Of a stretch of DNA of 39,236 bases, positions 1 to 7,896 are shown piece after piece (position 1 is the first letter of the stretch; every line of letters starts with the position of its first letter). Under the pieces are notes generated by a model that saw only the letters and a program-made list of their open reading frames with translations, ran no database searches and had not been told where the DNA came from. The stretch comes from Rhodobacter sp. (GTDB lineage: Bacteria > Pseudomonadota > Alphaproteobacteria > Rhodobacterales > Rhodobacteraceae), in NCBI GenBank assembly GCA_027490955.1, contig JAIXXB010000025.1, positions 1 to 39,236 on the forward strand. Direction: 5' to 3'. Position numbers and translations under genes: made by a program.

Positions 1-41
1 CGCGCCATTTGTTCGTCCGTAAGCCAGTAAAGATCACTCAT
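1..41 (-). CDS. IS5-type transposase, N-terminus only (cut by window edge)
   Basis: Read leftward from an ATG at 41, the sequence encodes MSDLYWLTDEQMAR and then leaves the window. This N-terminus matches from memory the opening of IS5/IS427-group DDE transposases common in Rhodobacteraceae, which start with a W-L-T-D-x-Q-M motif. Only 13 to 14 residues are visible, so the family call rests on this short match, and whether the element is intact cannot be judged. Its position at the outer edge of an AT-rich accessory stretch fits a mobile-element-rich region. Confidence 0.7.
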   Translation of the reverse strand, partial: MSDLYWLTDEQMA

Positions 42-116
42 TTGACACCCCCAAGGTGACACAAATGAATCAGTGAAAACTGGCCATGACAAGAACTTTA
101 ATGGGTTCTGACCCTA
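42..116. mobile_element. Probable terminal segment of the IS element
   Basis: This non-coding stretch lies upstream of the transposase start and should include the element's terminal inverted repeat. Around 104-115 there is a small dyad, GGGTTCTGACCC, the kind of GC-rich end seen in IS427-group elements. The other end is outside the window, so neither the repeat nor a target duplication can be confirmed. The exact boundary is a guess. Confidence 0.3.
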
Positions 117-275
117 AGTCACTGGAGGGGCGCGGTTGATATGAAATTTGGCTTCAAAAGCGCCCCACAATAACCAGCATTAGGCGTTTTCCGTAATGGA
201 TTGAAGCCGAGTTTGAAGTTCTATCCAATTTTTAAGTCAGCACTTATTTCGGCGTTTAACAAATTGAAAATTACA

Positions 276-1208
276 TCATTCACTATGTACCCTTATGTTA
301 CTTGGACAAAGGTTTGCGCAATTTTGATCAGCAACGTAAGTTACAAGCGGGCCGTCAGTTCCAGCGGAATAATCGAGACACAATGCATTATGGCACTGCA
401 ATTCTGGCTCCCCCGACAACCAATAATGTTAAAAAAACACAGGCTTCTCTTCGATTGGGTAGATAGTCATTAACAGGTTTTCTGGGAGCGGCTCATCTGG
501 GAACTTAGTGATGTCGGATACTGACAATGCAATCTCTCGCCAGGTGAGAGCTTTGCCGTTCCACCACTTAATTCTCACATGACGACGCAGCTTATTGCCC
601 TTGTCTATGAAAGAATACGGTAGCGGCAAACTTGCTTCCGGCCCCTTTACGACTTCTTCAGCAAAGTCGTGGAGTTGATCATCTTCTCGACCTGCCCGGA
701 TAAGTTGATGCTGCGACAGAACTCCAGCTTCAGTTTGCGCCCTCAGATTATCGATTGCGGGCTGGATCCATGCCGCGTGAACGGCTCGAAAGCCTTCCGT
801 CTCGATGAATAGTGGCAACCCTTTCATCCACTGCAGAACATCGTCGGTGTAAGACGCCCCGAGAGGGAATTCTTTCAAAAAGCTTTCATGTTGACCCAAG
901 TTGTGGTGGTCGTGAGATCGCAAGGGCGCTCCGGTATCGGGATCATTCGTATGGAAGTGGATAGCATTTAACTCATGTTTCCCCATGACAGCTTTGGCTC
1001 GCCCCGAATCCATCAATTCGCGCACAATCCTGATGACTGCCGCGTTTTCGGGGCCACGATCAATAAAGTCGCCAAGGAAGATAATTTGACGGTTGGGCTC
1101 GGGGTGCAGCCATGTCGTGCCGTTGCGCTGCCAGCCAAGGTTGTGCAGAGCAAAACGCAATTTCTCGGCTTGGCCGTGAATATCTGGGATGAAGTCAGTG
1201 CAACTCAT
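276..1208 (-). pseudogene. PPP-type metallophosphoesterase, broken by an in-frame stop
   Basis: A PPP-superfamily (ApaH/PrpE-like) phosphoesterase is visible from an ATG at 1208, preceded by GAAGAG at good spacing. Motifs in order: DIHG near residue 9, GDFIDRGP near 41-48, GKHE in the place of the family GNHE, and HAAW as the first C-terminal metal-binding His. After the residues KPVFF a TAA (429-431) stops the protein at 259 residues. Reading on in the same frame gives HYWLSGEPE, then NALCLDYSAGTDGPLVTY, and a TGA at 276-278. That is the expected family ending, with the TAA standing where Gly of a GHYW motif should be. The stop removes the last metal-binding His, and Asn to Lys in GNHE hits another metal ligand. 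Two lesions in key positions suggest a decaying gene. Readthrough of TAA is a less likely alternative. Confidence 0.75.
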
Positions 1209-1302
1209 ATCGGTAATTCTCTTCATTGAGAGTAAGTGTGGCTGAAAGTTTACATTTCGAAAATCTTCGGCGCGATTCAGCACAGGTGCGATCCGCGCAC
1301 TC

Positions 1303-2190
1303 TTAAAAATGTGTCGATCTGACTTTTTCTCGCGTACTGACTCGGTCAAACTGTATAGCATCACTGTTAGACGCGCTAATGTTATGGCGAAACGTTCCAA
1401 CATAACGCAAAACGTTCTCCCCAAGAGCATCTTTTGCCTTAGCAAATACTATTACATTCCCTTGCTTGACCAATCGAGCCTCTGCATTCTGTGTTGCGTT
1501 GTACTCGCGACTTTGGTCGTTGATTGCACGTTGAAATATATGCGCTCCATCAGACGACATTTCATTATTCCATATATAATTCTGATATAACCTTGGGAAC
1601 CAGACCCAATCATCCGTTCCATCCGGGATATTCCATCGACCCTTTTGCCACCCCCTTCCTTTAAACCCAAAACATCGGAGCGCTTCTACCTGAAGTCGAA
1701 AGGTCACATTATCCGTTATGTCAAGATATCCTCGTGAAATCACTGTTGCCGATGCATACTTTGCATCCAAGTCCCAAGGAACAAAGTTATTTTCTTTTTC
1801 ATTATTGAGCTTTAGTCTTCTGATTTTTTCTACAAAGTGGTCCGTGTGCACGCGGATTTCACTAACTGATTTCGCTGATCGATCCTCATTGAATACTTGA
1901 ATACGGTACATGTCTTGCTCGGTGACGCGAACTATGTCCTGCTCCCTCAATTTATCAGCTTGAGAACTGTCAAGATGCTGCCGCTCGTCAATTTCCAGAT
2001 GTATTCCAAACTGCGGGAAAAATAAGTCGGTCAGATAGCGTTCACCATTTGAGCCACGGACAAATTGCTGGGTGACAAATTCAATTTCATCATCTTCTAA
2101 CTTATGTAAGATTCGCGAAATAACAAAGAGTTCCCAACCTTTATGGCGAATTTTCGCAAGGATTCGCAAAATATATTCGGCCTTCATCAT
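1303..2190 (-). CDS. Probable PvuRts1I/AbaSI-family modification-dependent endonuclease
   Basis: This 295-residue protein starts at tandem ATG codons preceded by GAGGA. The N-terminal half has a nuclease-like core: VTQQFVRG near 39-46, a Thr-Asp followed by a predicted strand (TDLFFPQFGIHLEID, about 54-68), then ERQH to residue 72, giving an Asp...Glu-x-Asp-Glu...His pattern. The C-terminal half has a Trp-rich segment near 180-200 and ends with VFAKAKDALGENVLRYVGTF, which resembles the SRA-like reader domain of the PvuRts1I/AbaSI family. PvuRts1I has similar length. Known members cut DNA with hydroxymethylated or glucosylated cytosine, as in T-even phages. The family call is from remembered motif layout, not a search. 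It sits in the accessory stretch beside tRNA-Phe, upstream of the broken phosphoesterase by 94 bp. Confidence 0.6.
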   Translation of the reverse strand: MMKAEYILRILAKIRHKGWELFVISRILHKLEDDEIEFVTQQFVRGSNGERYLTDLFFPQFGIHLEIDERQHLDSSQADKLREQDIVRVTEQDMYRIQVFNEDRSAKSVSEIRVHTDHFVEKIRRLKLNNEKENNFVPWDLDAKYASATVISRGYLDITDNVTFRLQVEALRCFGFKGRGWQKGRWNIPDGTDDWVWFPRLYQNYIWNNEMSSDGAHIFQRAINDQSREYNATQNAEARLVKQGNVIVFAKAKDALGENVLRYVGTFRHNISASNSDAIQFDRVSTREKVRSTHF

Positions 2191-2372
2191 TTCGTCCTCA
2201 TGATGGTGCTAACTCAAAGATGCCTCGACCTATCAAATGTCTACCGATATTCGTGAGCGCATCGCTTTCTTGATCCCAGACTGTGATTAGATAGCAAGCT
2301 TAGGCAAAGAGAACTATGAACGAGAAATATCGCAATGAGAGGTTATCATAGATTTTTTTAAAGACCTGCCTT

Positions 2373-2807
2373 TTAAGCCGAAACATCCAGCGCAGCAATG
2401 ATTTCAGATACGCGGTTGGTCCAGTCATTTTCAGACAGCCAGAGATCACAGTTCAAAGTTTCATCTGGCGTCGGCATTTGCACATTATTAAACCCGCGCT
2501 GACGAAGTTCTAGCGGTGTCAGTAAGCACCGGACAAAAACGGTTTGCTTGCTTGATTGCCAGTGCAGCGTTGCTGTGACCCTTTTGCATTCTGTACGTTT
2601 GCCATCTTTAATCTTGAGCTTTTGCCAGAACGCCCAGACCCGCATCTGGCCCTTGCGCGAGTTGGACAAAGTATATGCCACTGAAGTGTCATTTCTGGCG
2701 CGAAAATGCCCAGCCAACTGGTCAAAAAATGCCTTGAGTGCTTGGGGCGCACCGGAAATGCTATGGTAGAATGCGGCCTCTGCGGCTGGGTCGTAAGTGA
2801 TTGGCAT
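2373..2807 (-). CDS. Unknown protein, 144 residues
   Basis: I do not recognise this protein. It starts at an ATG preceded by GGGGG at six-base spacing and ends at TAA just before a run of T in the coding sense. It looks soluble, with no signal peptide or membrane segment. It has a helical N-terminal part (residues 1-40), a central strand-rich part with MRVWAFWQKLKI near 54-65, and VFVRCLLTPLELRQRG near 91-106. Codon use is less GC-rich than in the cob genes, as for its neighbours in the accessory stretch. It lies 182 bp upstream of the endonuclease gene on the same strand, so the two could share transcription. The long open frame and plausible ribosome site are the only evidence that it is real. 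Confidence 0.55.
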   Translation of the reverse strand: MPITYDPAAEAAFYHSISGAPQALKAFFDQLAGHFRARNDTSVAYTLSNSRKGQMRVWAFWQKLKIKDGKRTECKRVTATLHWQSSKQTVFVRCLLTPLELRQRGFNNVQMPTPDETLNCDLWLSENDWTNRVSEIIAALDVSA

Positions 2808-2978
2808 CTGTGACCCCCAAGCATTCAGCTATGCCTGAGCATGGTCTGGTCAAATCCCAGCATTGTCCATGTACCGATGGTATAGATTGCAGCGAAAAGG
2901 CCCAGTTCGGGGCACAGCTTTGCAGACCCAACTAACAAAATTGGCGTTCGGCAACGCAGTGTTTCGTTGCGAGGACAG

Positions 2979-3207
2979 GTGTTGACTGTGTTAAGCTAGC
3001 AAAACGGCTTGCTGTGTTAACATAGCAAGTGGTGACAGAAACGGAGCGATCGGCATGGCAATGACCACGGCTCAATGTGTTAAAATAGTCAAACAGCTTG
3101 CTGTGTTAACCGAGCGAATGCTGTCAGAAGCCCTGCGAAGAGCATGCCGATGATCACGGATGACTGCGAGGCACCAGTAAGACAGCTTGCTGTGTTAACA
3201 GAGAAAA
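2979..3207. repeat. Degenerate 89-bp tandem repeat with a palindromic core
   Basis: The word CTTGCTGTGTTAAC occurs at 3008, 3097 and 3186, exactly 89 bp apart. A weaker TGTGTTAA copy sits 26 bp before the first two, at 2987 and 3076, again 89 bp apart. Units 3008-3096 and 3097-3185 agree at 61 of 89 positions by hand count. The first copy extends into an imperfect palindrome, TTGCTGTGTTAACATAGCAA, centred on GTTAAC. This lies in the 675-bp gene-free gap 2808-3482. No gene is visible in that gap, and a further CAGCTTGC at 3302 may be a decayed copy. Confidence 0.75.
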
Positions 3208-3329
3208 TCGGTTGGGCACCAAGGCGTGTGACATTTCCGGATAATGATGCCGGCATGCTATGCCCTATAATGCGCTAATGGTTTCGGAGCTTTTTACAAA
3301 GCAGCTTGCCAATCAGTTACTCGCTCATA

Positions 3330-3350
3330 TTTGTATACGAAAGATACAAA
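3330..3350. promoter_or_regulatory. 21-bp perfect inverted repeat, operator-like
   Basis: TTTGTAT (3330-3336) and ATACAAA (3344-3350) form a perfect 7-bp inverted repeat around seven bases. It lies 133 bp before the small exported-peptide gene. The size and spacing suit a dimeric repressor site. No regulator gene is adjacent, so the binding protein is unknown. It could also be a weak hairpin. Confidence 0.35.
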
Positions 3351-3482
3351 CTGCTTCAAAAGCATTGAGAAGTTCCTAAATACATTTTTCCGTATTCATT
3401 GCAAAAAAGCCAAGCTAGCATGAAAGCGTCTTTGGCATTCTAATTTGCGTGAAGCCGAGTTACTTTGGATATGGAGTTTTGA

Positions 3483-3683
3483 ATGAGCAAACTTGTATTG
3501 GTTTTCACTTTGTCGATTGCCGCTAGCACTGCAAACGCTGTTTGCTATGTTCAGCCTGTGGCCACTGAAGCAGTCATAGCGGATGCCTCCGCATCAGCTG
3601 GTGATCAAATGATAGTGCCGCTGCTGCTTGTTATCGCTTTTGCAATCGCTGCGAGTAAATCTGCAGGGCCTATCGGCTGTTAA
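3483..3683 (+). CDS. Small exported or membrane peptide, 66 residues
   Basis: The ATG at 3483 follows GGAG at six-base spacing (TATGGAGTTTTGA). The product has a clear signal peptide: MSK, a hydrophobic core LVLVFTLSIAA, and a likely cut after ANA at residue 19. A short polar section, QPVATEAVIADASASAGDQ, follows, then a second hydrophobic helix (about residues 43-59), and the end GPIGC. It is therefore probably a small inner-membrane peptide with its short loop in the periplasm. I know similar short secreted Rhodobacteraceae proteins of unknown role but cannot name a family. It is bracketed by two repeat arrays sharing a core word in opposite orientation. Confidence 0.65.
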   Translation: MSKLVLVFTLSIAASTANAVCYVQPVATEAVIADASASAGDQMIVPLLLVIAFAIAASKSAGPIGC

Positions 3684-3761
3684 GATCAGCACCACCCAGC
3701 CTTATAAAACTCAGGTCGAGCCCGCAAACACTATCGCCTACGCTGTGTTACACCCGCAAAC

Positions 3762-3875
3762 CCAGTCACCCCATCCAACACAGCAACCGCAAACACCGTG
3801 TCCAACACAGCAAACCCCTACACCCCATCCAACACAGCAAACCCATTCACCGTGTTCAACACAGCAAACCCCAGC
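3762..3875. repeat. 27-bp tandem repeat, four copies
   Basis: The word CAACACAGCAA recurs with starts at 3776, 3803, 3830 and 3857, exactly 27 bp apart. The bases between alternate CCCCATC and CCGTGT(C/T), giving a 54-bp higher-order unit. The reverse complement, TTGCTGTGTTG, is nearly the core of the 89-bp repeat on the other side of the small peptide gene. A lone related word, GCTGTGTTAC, occurs at 3742. The region 3684-3974 has no convincing gene; an open frame across it from 3628 starts inside the peptide gene and is low-complexity Pro/Thr/Gln. Confidence 0.85.
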
Positions 3876-3974
3876 ACCTTTAGCCCGAAAACGCAGGTAC
3901 TACTGTGCGATGACTGTGCAACGCACGGACTACAAAATGTGCTATGCGCAACTACATGATTTTATTGGATTAAA

Positions 3975-4050
3975 TGGTGCCCGGAGACGGATTTGAACCG
4001 CCGACACGCGGATTTTCAATCCGCTGCTCTACCAACTGAGCTATCCGGGC
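3975..4050 (-). tRNA. tRNA-Phe (GAA)
   Basis: On the minus strand a complete 76-base cloverleaf runs from GCCCGGAT at 4050 to an encoded CCA at 3977-3975. The D arm AGCTCAGTTGGTAGAGC, an anticodon loop TTGAAAA giving anticodon GAA, and a T arm with GGTTCAAATCC are all visible. The acceptor stem GCCCGGA/TCCGGGC is fully paired. It lies downstream of yacG on the same strand. Its 3' end faces the accessory region, the usual orientation for an island using the tRNA 3' end as attachment site. Confidence 0.97.
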
Positions 4051-4285
4051 ACTGTCAGGGCATCGCCTGCGCTGTGGCGGCGTGATACGCGAGGTGTGCG
4101 GGACTGTCTAGGGGGAGCAACGAAAAATCTCGTGGGTGGAAAGATTTGTCTAGTCCCCGTGGCGCTGGCTTTATTTGCAGCGCGATCGGGGCCATCTTGA
4201 AGGGGCATCGATGCACCTAATTTCCACCCGTTCAGGGACAACGCGCGTGCATCTGGCCCGATTGGTTAGGCACAATCGCGCCCAG

Positions 4286-4480
4286 CTATTGCGGGCGGGG
4301 GCCAGAGGGGTTGGGCGGGGTATCTGCGCTATCGTCCTCGCGCTCTTCTTCGGGGCCGCCCTGATCTGGAATGGCGTAACTGCCCGTCAGCCACTTGCCC
4401 AAATCCACATCCGCGCAGCGGCGCGAGCAAAAGGGGCGGTATTTCGCGTCCGTATCCTTTGCGCAGATTGGGCAGCTCAT
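4286..4480 (-). CDS. yacG: DNA gyrase inhibitor YacG (zinc-binding)
   Basis: This 64-residue protein has the YacG zinc motif at its N-terminus: CPIC at residues 3-6 and CSRRC at 18-22, followed by the typical ADVDLGKWLTGSY segment. The tail is acidic and low in complexity (PEEEREDDSAD). YacG of E. coli binds GyrB and inhibits DNA gyrase; the same role here is inferred from family. Its ATG overlaps the rng stop by four bases (ATGA, 4477-4480), so translation is probably coupled. It is the last protein gene of the infA-maf-rng-yacG run, before tRNA-Phe. Confidence 0.93.
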   Translation of the reverse strand: MSCPICAKDTDAKYRPFCSRRCADVDLGKWLTGSYAIPDQGGPEEEREDDSADTPPNPSGPRPQ

Positions 4481-5511
4481 CGCGCGCCTGCCAGCAGATC
4501 GCGCAGCGCGGTTCGGTCGCGTTTGCGGGTGAACTCATAAAGGCCCAAGGTTGTCCAGCCCGCCAGATTCACCTCGGCCTCGGCTTTGAATGCGGCGCGG
4601 ATCACCTGATCCAGCACGGCGCGGTCGCGTTTGGGCATGGGGGCGAAATCCACCACCACTTGGCCACCCAAGCCCCGCAGGCGCAATTGGCGCGGCAAGG
4701 CACGGGCAGCGGCGATATTCACCTTTAGGCTGGCGGCTGGGCTTGTATCATTGCCCGTATTCACATCGACCGCCACCAGCGCGCGGGTCGGCTCGATCAT
4801 CATATGCCCCTCGCCCAAATCAAGGCGGGGTGACAGCAGCCCGTCCAGCATTTCCAAAACACCATGCGCGGCAAGGCCGCCTTCGATCACCTCATCAGGG
4901 GCGGGGTCGGCCCAATCGCGCCACGCGGTTTCATGCGCGCCCGCGCCTTCGACCAGCAGTTCTGGGCCGCCTTCGATATCGGCCAGCACGGCGCGCGCTA
5001 AATCGCGCATCGCGGCGATGTCTTGGGCAATCTCATCGGCATCAGCCCCTTCGCAGGCTGACCGCAGGATCAGGCCAAGCCTATCATCGGCCCCTGCCAT
5101 AGCCGCATGGGCCAAGTCATCCAACGCGGCGCGCAGCCCCTCATCCCGAATGCGGCGCGAGATGTTCAGACCCGGCGCATCTGGTGTCACAATCGCAAAA
5201 CGCGATTTGAACAAAAGCCGCGTGGTGACGGGATAGGCTTTGCCCTGCTCGCTTGGCCCCGTGATTTGCACCAGCAAACGCTGGCTTGGCGCAATACCTG
5301 CCGTTTGGCGCAGAAATCCACTGCCTTCGGGCAGGCGCACAAACATGCCCCCCTGCCCCTTCATCGGGCGGTCGGCCACGGCGCGGTAAATCGCCCCGAC
5401 CAAGGGCGCATCATCGGCAGGGTCAATCGCAAGGTCTTCCAGCGCGCCATCGACCAACAGCGCTGCGATGGGGCGATCCTTGATTTCATCCAAGATGACA
5501 ACGCGGCTCAT
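4477..5511 (-). CDS. rng: Ribonuclease E/G family protein, short form
   Basis: The chosen ATG at 5511 overlaps the maf stop (ATGA) and gives 344 residues, against 489 for E. coli RNase G. A longer upstream frame is open but runs through maf. An S1-like part occupies about residues 30-110, ending with the family signature ISRRIRDEG. The catalytic Asp residues that bind magnesium are in VAVDVNTG and VVDFAPM, the counterparts of Asp303 and Asp346 in RNase E. The C-terminal zinc-link and scaffold of RNase E are absent. This compact form is usual in Rhodobacteraceae infA operons. It probably processes or turns over RNA in the cytoplasm; exact substrates cannot be read from sequence. Confidence 0.9.
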   Translation of the reverse strand: MSRVVILDEIKDRPIAALLVDGALEDLAIDPADDAPLVGAIYRAVADRPMKGQGGMFVRLPEGSGFLRQTAGIAPSQRLLVQITGPSEQGKAYPVTTRLLFKSRFAIVTPDAPGLNISRRIRDEGLRAALDDLAHAAMAGADDRLGLILRSACEGADADEIAQDIAAMRDLARAVLADIEGGPELLVEGAGAHETAWRDWADPAPDEVIEGGLAAHGVLEMLDGLLSPRLDLGEGHMMIEPTRALVAVDVNTGNDTSPAASLKVNIAAARALPRQLRLRGLGGQVVVDFAPMPKRDRAVLDQVIRAAFKAEAEVNLAGWTTLGLYEFTRKRDRTALRDLLAGAR

Positions 5512-6083
5512 GACTGTCTCCACACAGGGTAGCCTGCAGCCGCCAAAAGCGCCGCCGTCTCGGCCAAAGGCAGGCCAACAATGCCTGTAAAACTGCCCGA
5601 AATCCATGGGATAAAGGCCGAAGCCGCACCTTGAATGCCGTAAGCCCCCGCTTTGCCCTGCCATTCACCACCCGCAAGATAGGCGTTCAATTCGACATCA
5701 GACAGGCGTTTCATTTTCACAGTCGATACGCTCTCGCGGCTCCAAACCTGCGCGCCGCGCCGCACGGCCAGCGCCGTGATCACCTGATGCCTGCGCCCAC
5801 CCAAATCGGTCAGAAACTGCGCCGCCTCTCCCGCATCGGCGGGCTTGCCCAGGATGCGGCGGCCAAGGGCCACAGTGGTATCAGCGCACAGCACAATGTC
5901 GTCAGGCCCCGCCTGCACGGCCGCCGCCTTTTCCCGCGCCAGACGCGCGCAATAGGGGCGCGGCAATTCGCCTTTGCGCGGGGTTTCGTCAATGTCGGGG
6001 GGCAGGATCGCATCGGGCACAATGCCAATTTGCGCCAGCAATTCACGGCGGCGCGGGCTGCCCGATCCTAGGATAAAGCGCAA
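5508..6083 (-). CDS. maf: Maf-type nucleoside triphosphate pyrophosphatase
   Basis: This 191-residue protein opens with the Maf signature [12 protein letters not shown], followed by DIDETP near 31-36, the catalytic-region ADTTV near 67-71, LGKP, and GAYGIQG near 145-151. The YGIQG form places it with the dTTP/UTP pyrophosphatases (YhdE/MafA group), which remove damaged or modified nucleotides and have been linked to septum control. The residues expected for catalysis are present. It sits one base downstream of the infA stop and overlaps rng by four bases, so the operon is tightly coupled. Confidence 0.93.
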   Translation of the reverse strand: MRFILGSGSPRRRELLAQIGIVPDAILPPDIDETPRKGELPRPYCARLAREKAAAVQAGPDDIVLCADTTVALGRRILGKPADAGEAAQFLTDLGGRRHQVITALAVRRGAQVWSRESVSTVKMKRLSDVELNAYLAGGEWQGKAGAYGIQGAASAFIPWISGSFTGIVGLPLAETAALLAAAGYPVWRQS

Positions 6084-6084
6084 T

Positions 6085-6303
6085 TTACTTGAAACGATAG
6101 TTGATGCGGCCCTTTGACAAATCGTAAGGGGTCATTTCGACCTGCACCTTATCGCCCGCCAGCACGCGAATGCGGTTTTTGCGCATCTTGCCCGCCATCA
6201 CTGCAATCAATTCATGGCCATTTTCGAGTTCAACCTTGAATGTCGCATTGGGCAAGAGTTCCTTCACGACACCTGGGAATTCGAGAATATCTTCCTTGGC
6301 CAT
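6085..6303 (-). CDS. infA: Translation initiation factor IF-1
   Basis: The product is 72 residues, the standard IF-1 length, and is a single OB-fold: [13 protein letters not shown], then [40 protein letters not shown] and the end YRFK. It binds the A site of the 30S subunit during initiation. The frame is open 19 codons further upstream, but homology starts exactly at MAKED, preceded by GGAGA (GGAGAACATG). It heads the infA-maf-rng-yacG run. The 104 bp between it and cobQ hold no gene and should contain its promoter. Confidence 0.98.
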   Translation of the reverse strand: MAKEDILEFPGVVKELLPNATFKVELENGHELIAVMAGKMRKNRIRVLAGDKVQVEMTPYDLSKGRINYRFK

Positions 6304-6407
6304 GTTCTCTCCAATAAAATTTGGCCCGCAAACCTGATGGCTGCTGGCATGGCGGGGCATATGCGCCCATGCGCGCCAATTTTCAAGGAAAAAATGCGCC
6401 CGCCCGA

Positions 6408-7850
6408 CTAGCGCGCAATCGAAAGCAGCGCTCCCACGTCCAAATGCGCCTCGATATGGGCTGCCAGATCATCCAACGCGGCTTCTACCCGCGCGTCATA
6501 AGATTGCCTTGATGGCGCAGCGCCCAATTGCGCCAAAAATGCGCTGCGAAAGGCATCTTCGCGAAACAGGCCATGCAAATAGCTGCCCATGATACGCCCA
6601 TCGGGCGAAACTGCCCCCTCATCCGCGCCATCGATCCGCGCAAAGGGGCGCGCGCGGGCAGGCCCCTCGCTGCGGCCAATGTGGATTTCATAGCCCAAAA
6701 CCACTGCCCCGCTTGCACAATGTTGGGCGCGCACGCGGGTCAGGCGTTTGTCTGGGCTCATGGTGGTGTCAATGTCCAAATGACCTAGGCCTGCCGTCTC
6801 GCCCGCAGGCCCCTCGATGCCATCTGGATCGCGCACTGTTTTGCCCAGCATCTGATAGCCGCCGCAAATGCCCAAAACATGCCCACCGCGCCGAATATGG
6901 GCGGCCAGATCAATATCCCAGCCATTGGCACGCAGAAACGCCAAATCGCCGCGCGTCGATTTTGACCCCGGAAGAATGACCAAATCGCAAACGGGAATGG
7001 CCTGCCCCGCGCGCACCATGGTCAGGCGCACGCCCTTTTCTTGGGCAAGCGGGTCAAGATCATCAAAATTCGCGATGCGCGAGAAAGTCAATGCGGCGAT
7101 ATGGAAGGCACCTGTTCCCACGCTGGCGGGAATGTCCAAAGCATCCTCGGCAGGCAGCAGATGGGCTTTGGGGAAGTAGGGCAAAACGCCAAAACCGCGC
7201 CAACCCGTGCGCGCCGCGATCAAAGCATAGCCATCATCAAACAGGCGCGGATCACCACGAAACTTGTTAATGGCAAAGCCCGCGATCATGGCGGCATCGC
7301 CCTCGTCCAGAACCGCCTGCGTGCCAATAATCTGCGCAATCACCCCGCCGCGATCAATATCGCCAATCAGCACGACAGGCACACCCGCCGCGCGGGCAAA
7401 GCCCATATTGGCGATATCGCCCGCGCGCAGGTTCACTTCGGCGGGCGATCCTGCACCTTCGACAATGACCAGATCATATGCACCGCGCAGGCGCTGAAAG
7501 CTTTCCAGCACGGGGGCCATCAGACTGGGTTTTAAGGCGGCATACTCGCGCGCTTTGACGGTGGCCACCCGCCGCCCTTGCACAATCACTTGGCTTCCCG
7601 TCTCTGATTCGGGTTTCAGCAGCACAGGGTTCATATCCACCCGCGGCTCAATCCCGCAGGCCAGCGCCTGCAACGCCTGCGCCCGCCCAATCTCGCCGCC
7701 ATCTGCCGTCACGGCGGCATTGTTTGACATGTTCTGCGGCTTGAACGGGGCCACGCGTAGCCCGCGCAATCGCGCCGCGCGGCACAGCCCTGCCACGATC
7801 AGCGACTTGCCCACATTCGAGCCCGCGCCTTGGATCATGATGGCGGTCAT
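6408..7850 (-). CDS. cobQ: Cobyric acid synthase
   Basis: The 480-residue protein has the full CobQ layout. The N-terminal dethiobiotin-synthetase-like domain has the P-loop GAGSNVGKS at 8-16 and the conserved [13 protein letters not shown] and GEIGRAQ blocks. The C-terminal class I glutamine amidotransferase-like domain has [10 protein letters not shown] with the nucleophile Cys, and a late SYLHGLF His segment. It amidates the b, d, e and g carboxylates of adenosylcobyrinic acid a,c-diamide using ATP and glutamine. It lies downstream of cobO on the minus strand with a 275-bp gap holding repeat and hairpin elements. No B12 riboswitch is visible in that gap. Confidence 0.96.
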   Translation of the reverse strand: MTAIMIQGAGSNVGKSLIVAGLCRAARLRGLRVAPFKPQNMSNNAAVTADGGEIGRAQALQALACGIEPRVDMNPVLLKPESETGSQVIVQGRRVATVKAREYAALKPSLMAPVLESFQRLRGAYDLVIVEGAGSPAEVNLRAGDIANMGFARAAGVPVVLIGDIDRGGVIAQIIGTQAVLDEGDAAMIAGFAINKFRGDPRLFDDGYALIAARTGWRGFGVLPYFPKAHLLPAEDALDIPASVGTGAFHIAALTFSRIANFDDLDPLAQEKGVRLTMVRAGQAIPVCDLVILPGSKSTRGDLAFLRANGWDIDLAAHIRRGGHVLGICGGYQMLGKTVRDPDGIEGPAGETAGLGHLDIDTTMSPDKRLTRVRAQHCASGAVVLGYEIHIGRSEGPARARPFARIDGADEGAVSPDGRIMGSYLHGLFREDAFRSAFLAQLGAAPSRQSYDARVEAALDDLAAHIEAHLDVGALLSIAR

Positions 7851-7896
7851 GTGCCTGCACCCGCAAGTTGGCGGTGTTTGCGGGAGCCTTCGGCGA

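Noticed and set aside
429-440. Frameshift at the T7 run as cause of the phosphoesterase stop
   Set aside because: The homologous ending HYW...LDYS continues in the same phase as the upstream part, so the lesion is a stop codon and not an insertion or deletion; a slip at the T run would not restore the frame.
201-473. Open frame of 90 residues on the plus strand
   Set aside because: It is antisense to the C-terminal end of the phosphoesterase pseudogene and has no family features.
2979-3207. CRISPR-like array
   Set aside because: The conserved word is only about 14 bp, the spacers are related to each other, only three main copies exist and no cas gene is near.
3628-3996. Open frame of 122 residues with Pro/Thr/Gln repeats
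   Set aside because: It starts inside the peptide gene in another frame, has no ribosome site, runs into the tRNA and owes its length to the 27-bp repeat.
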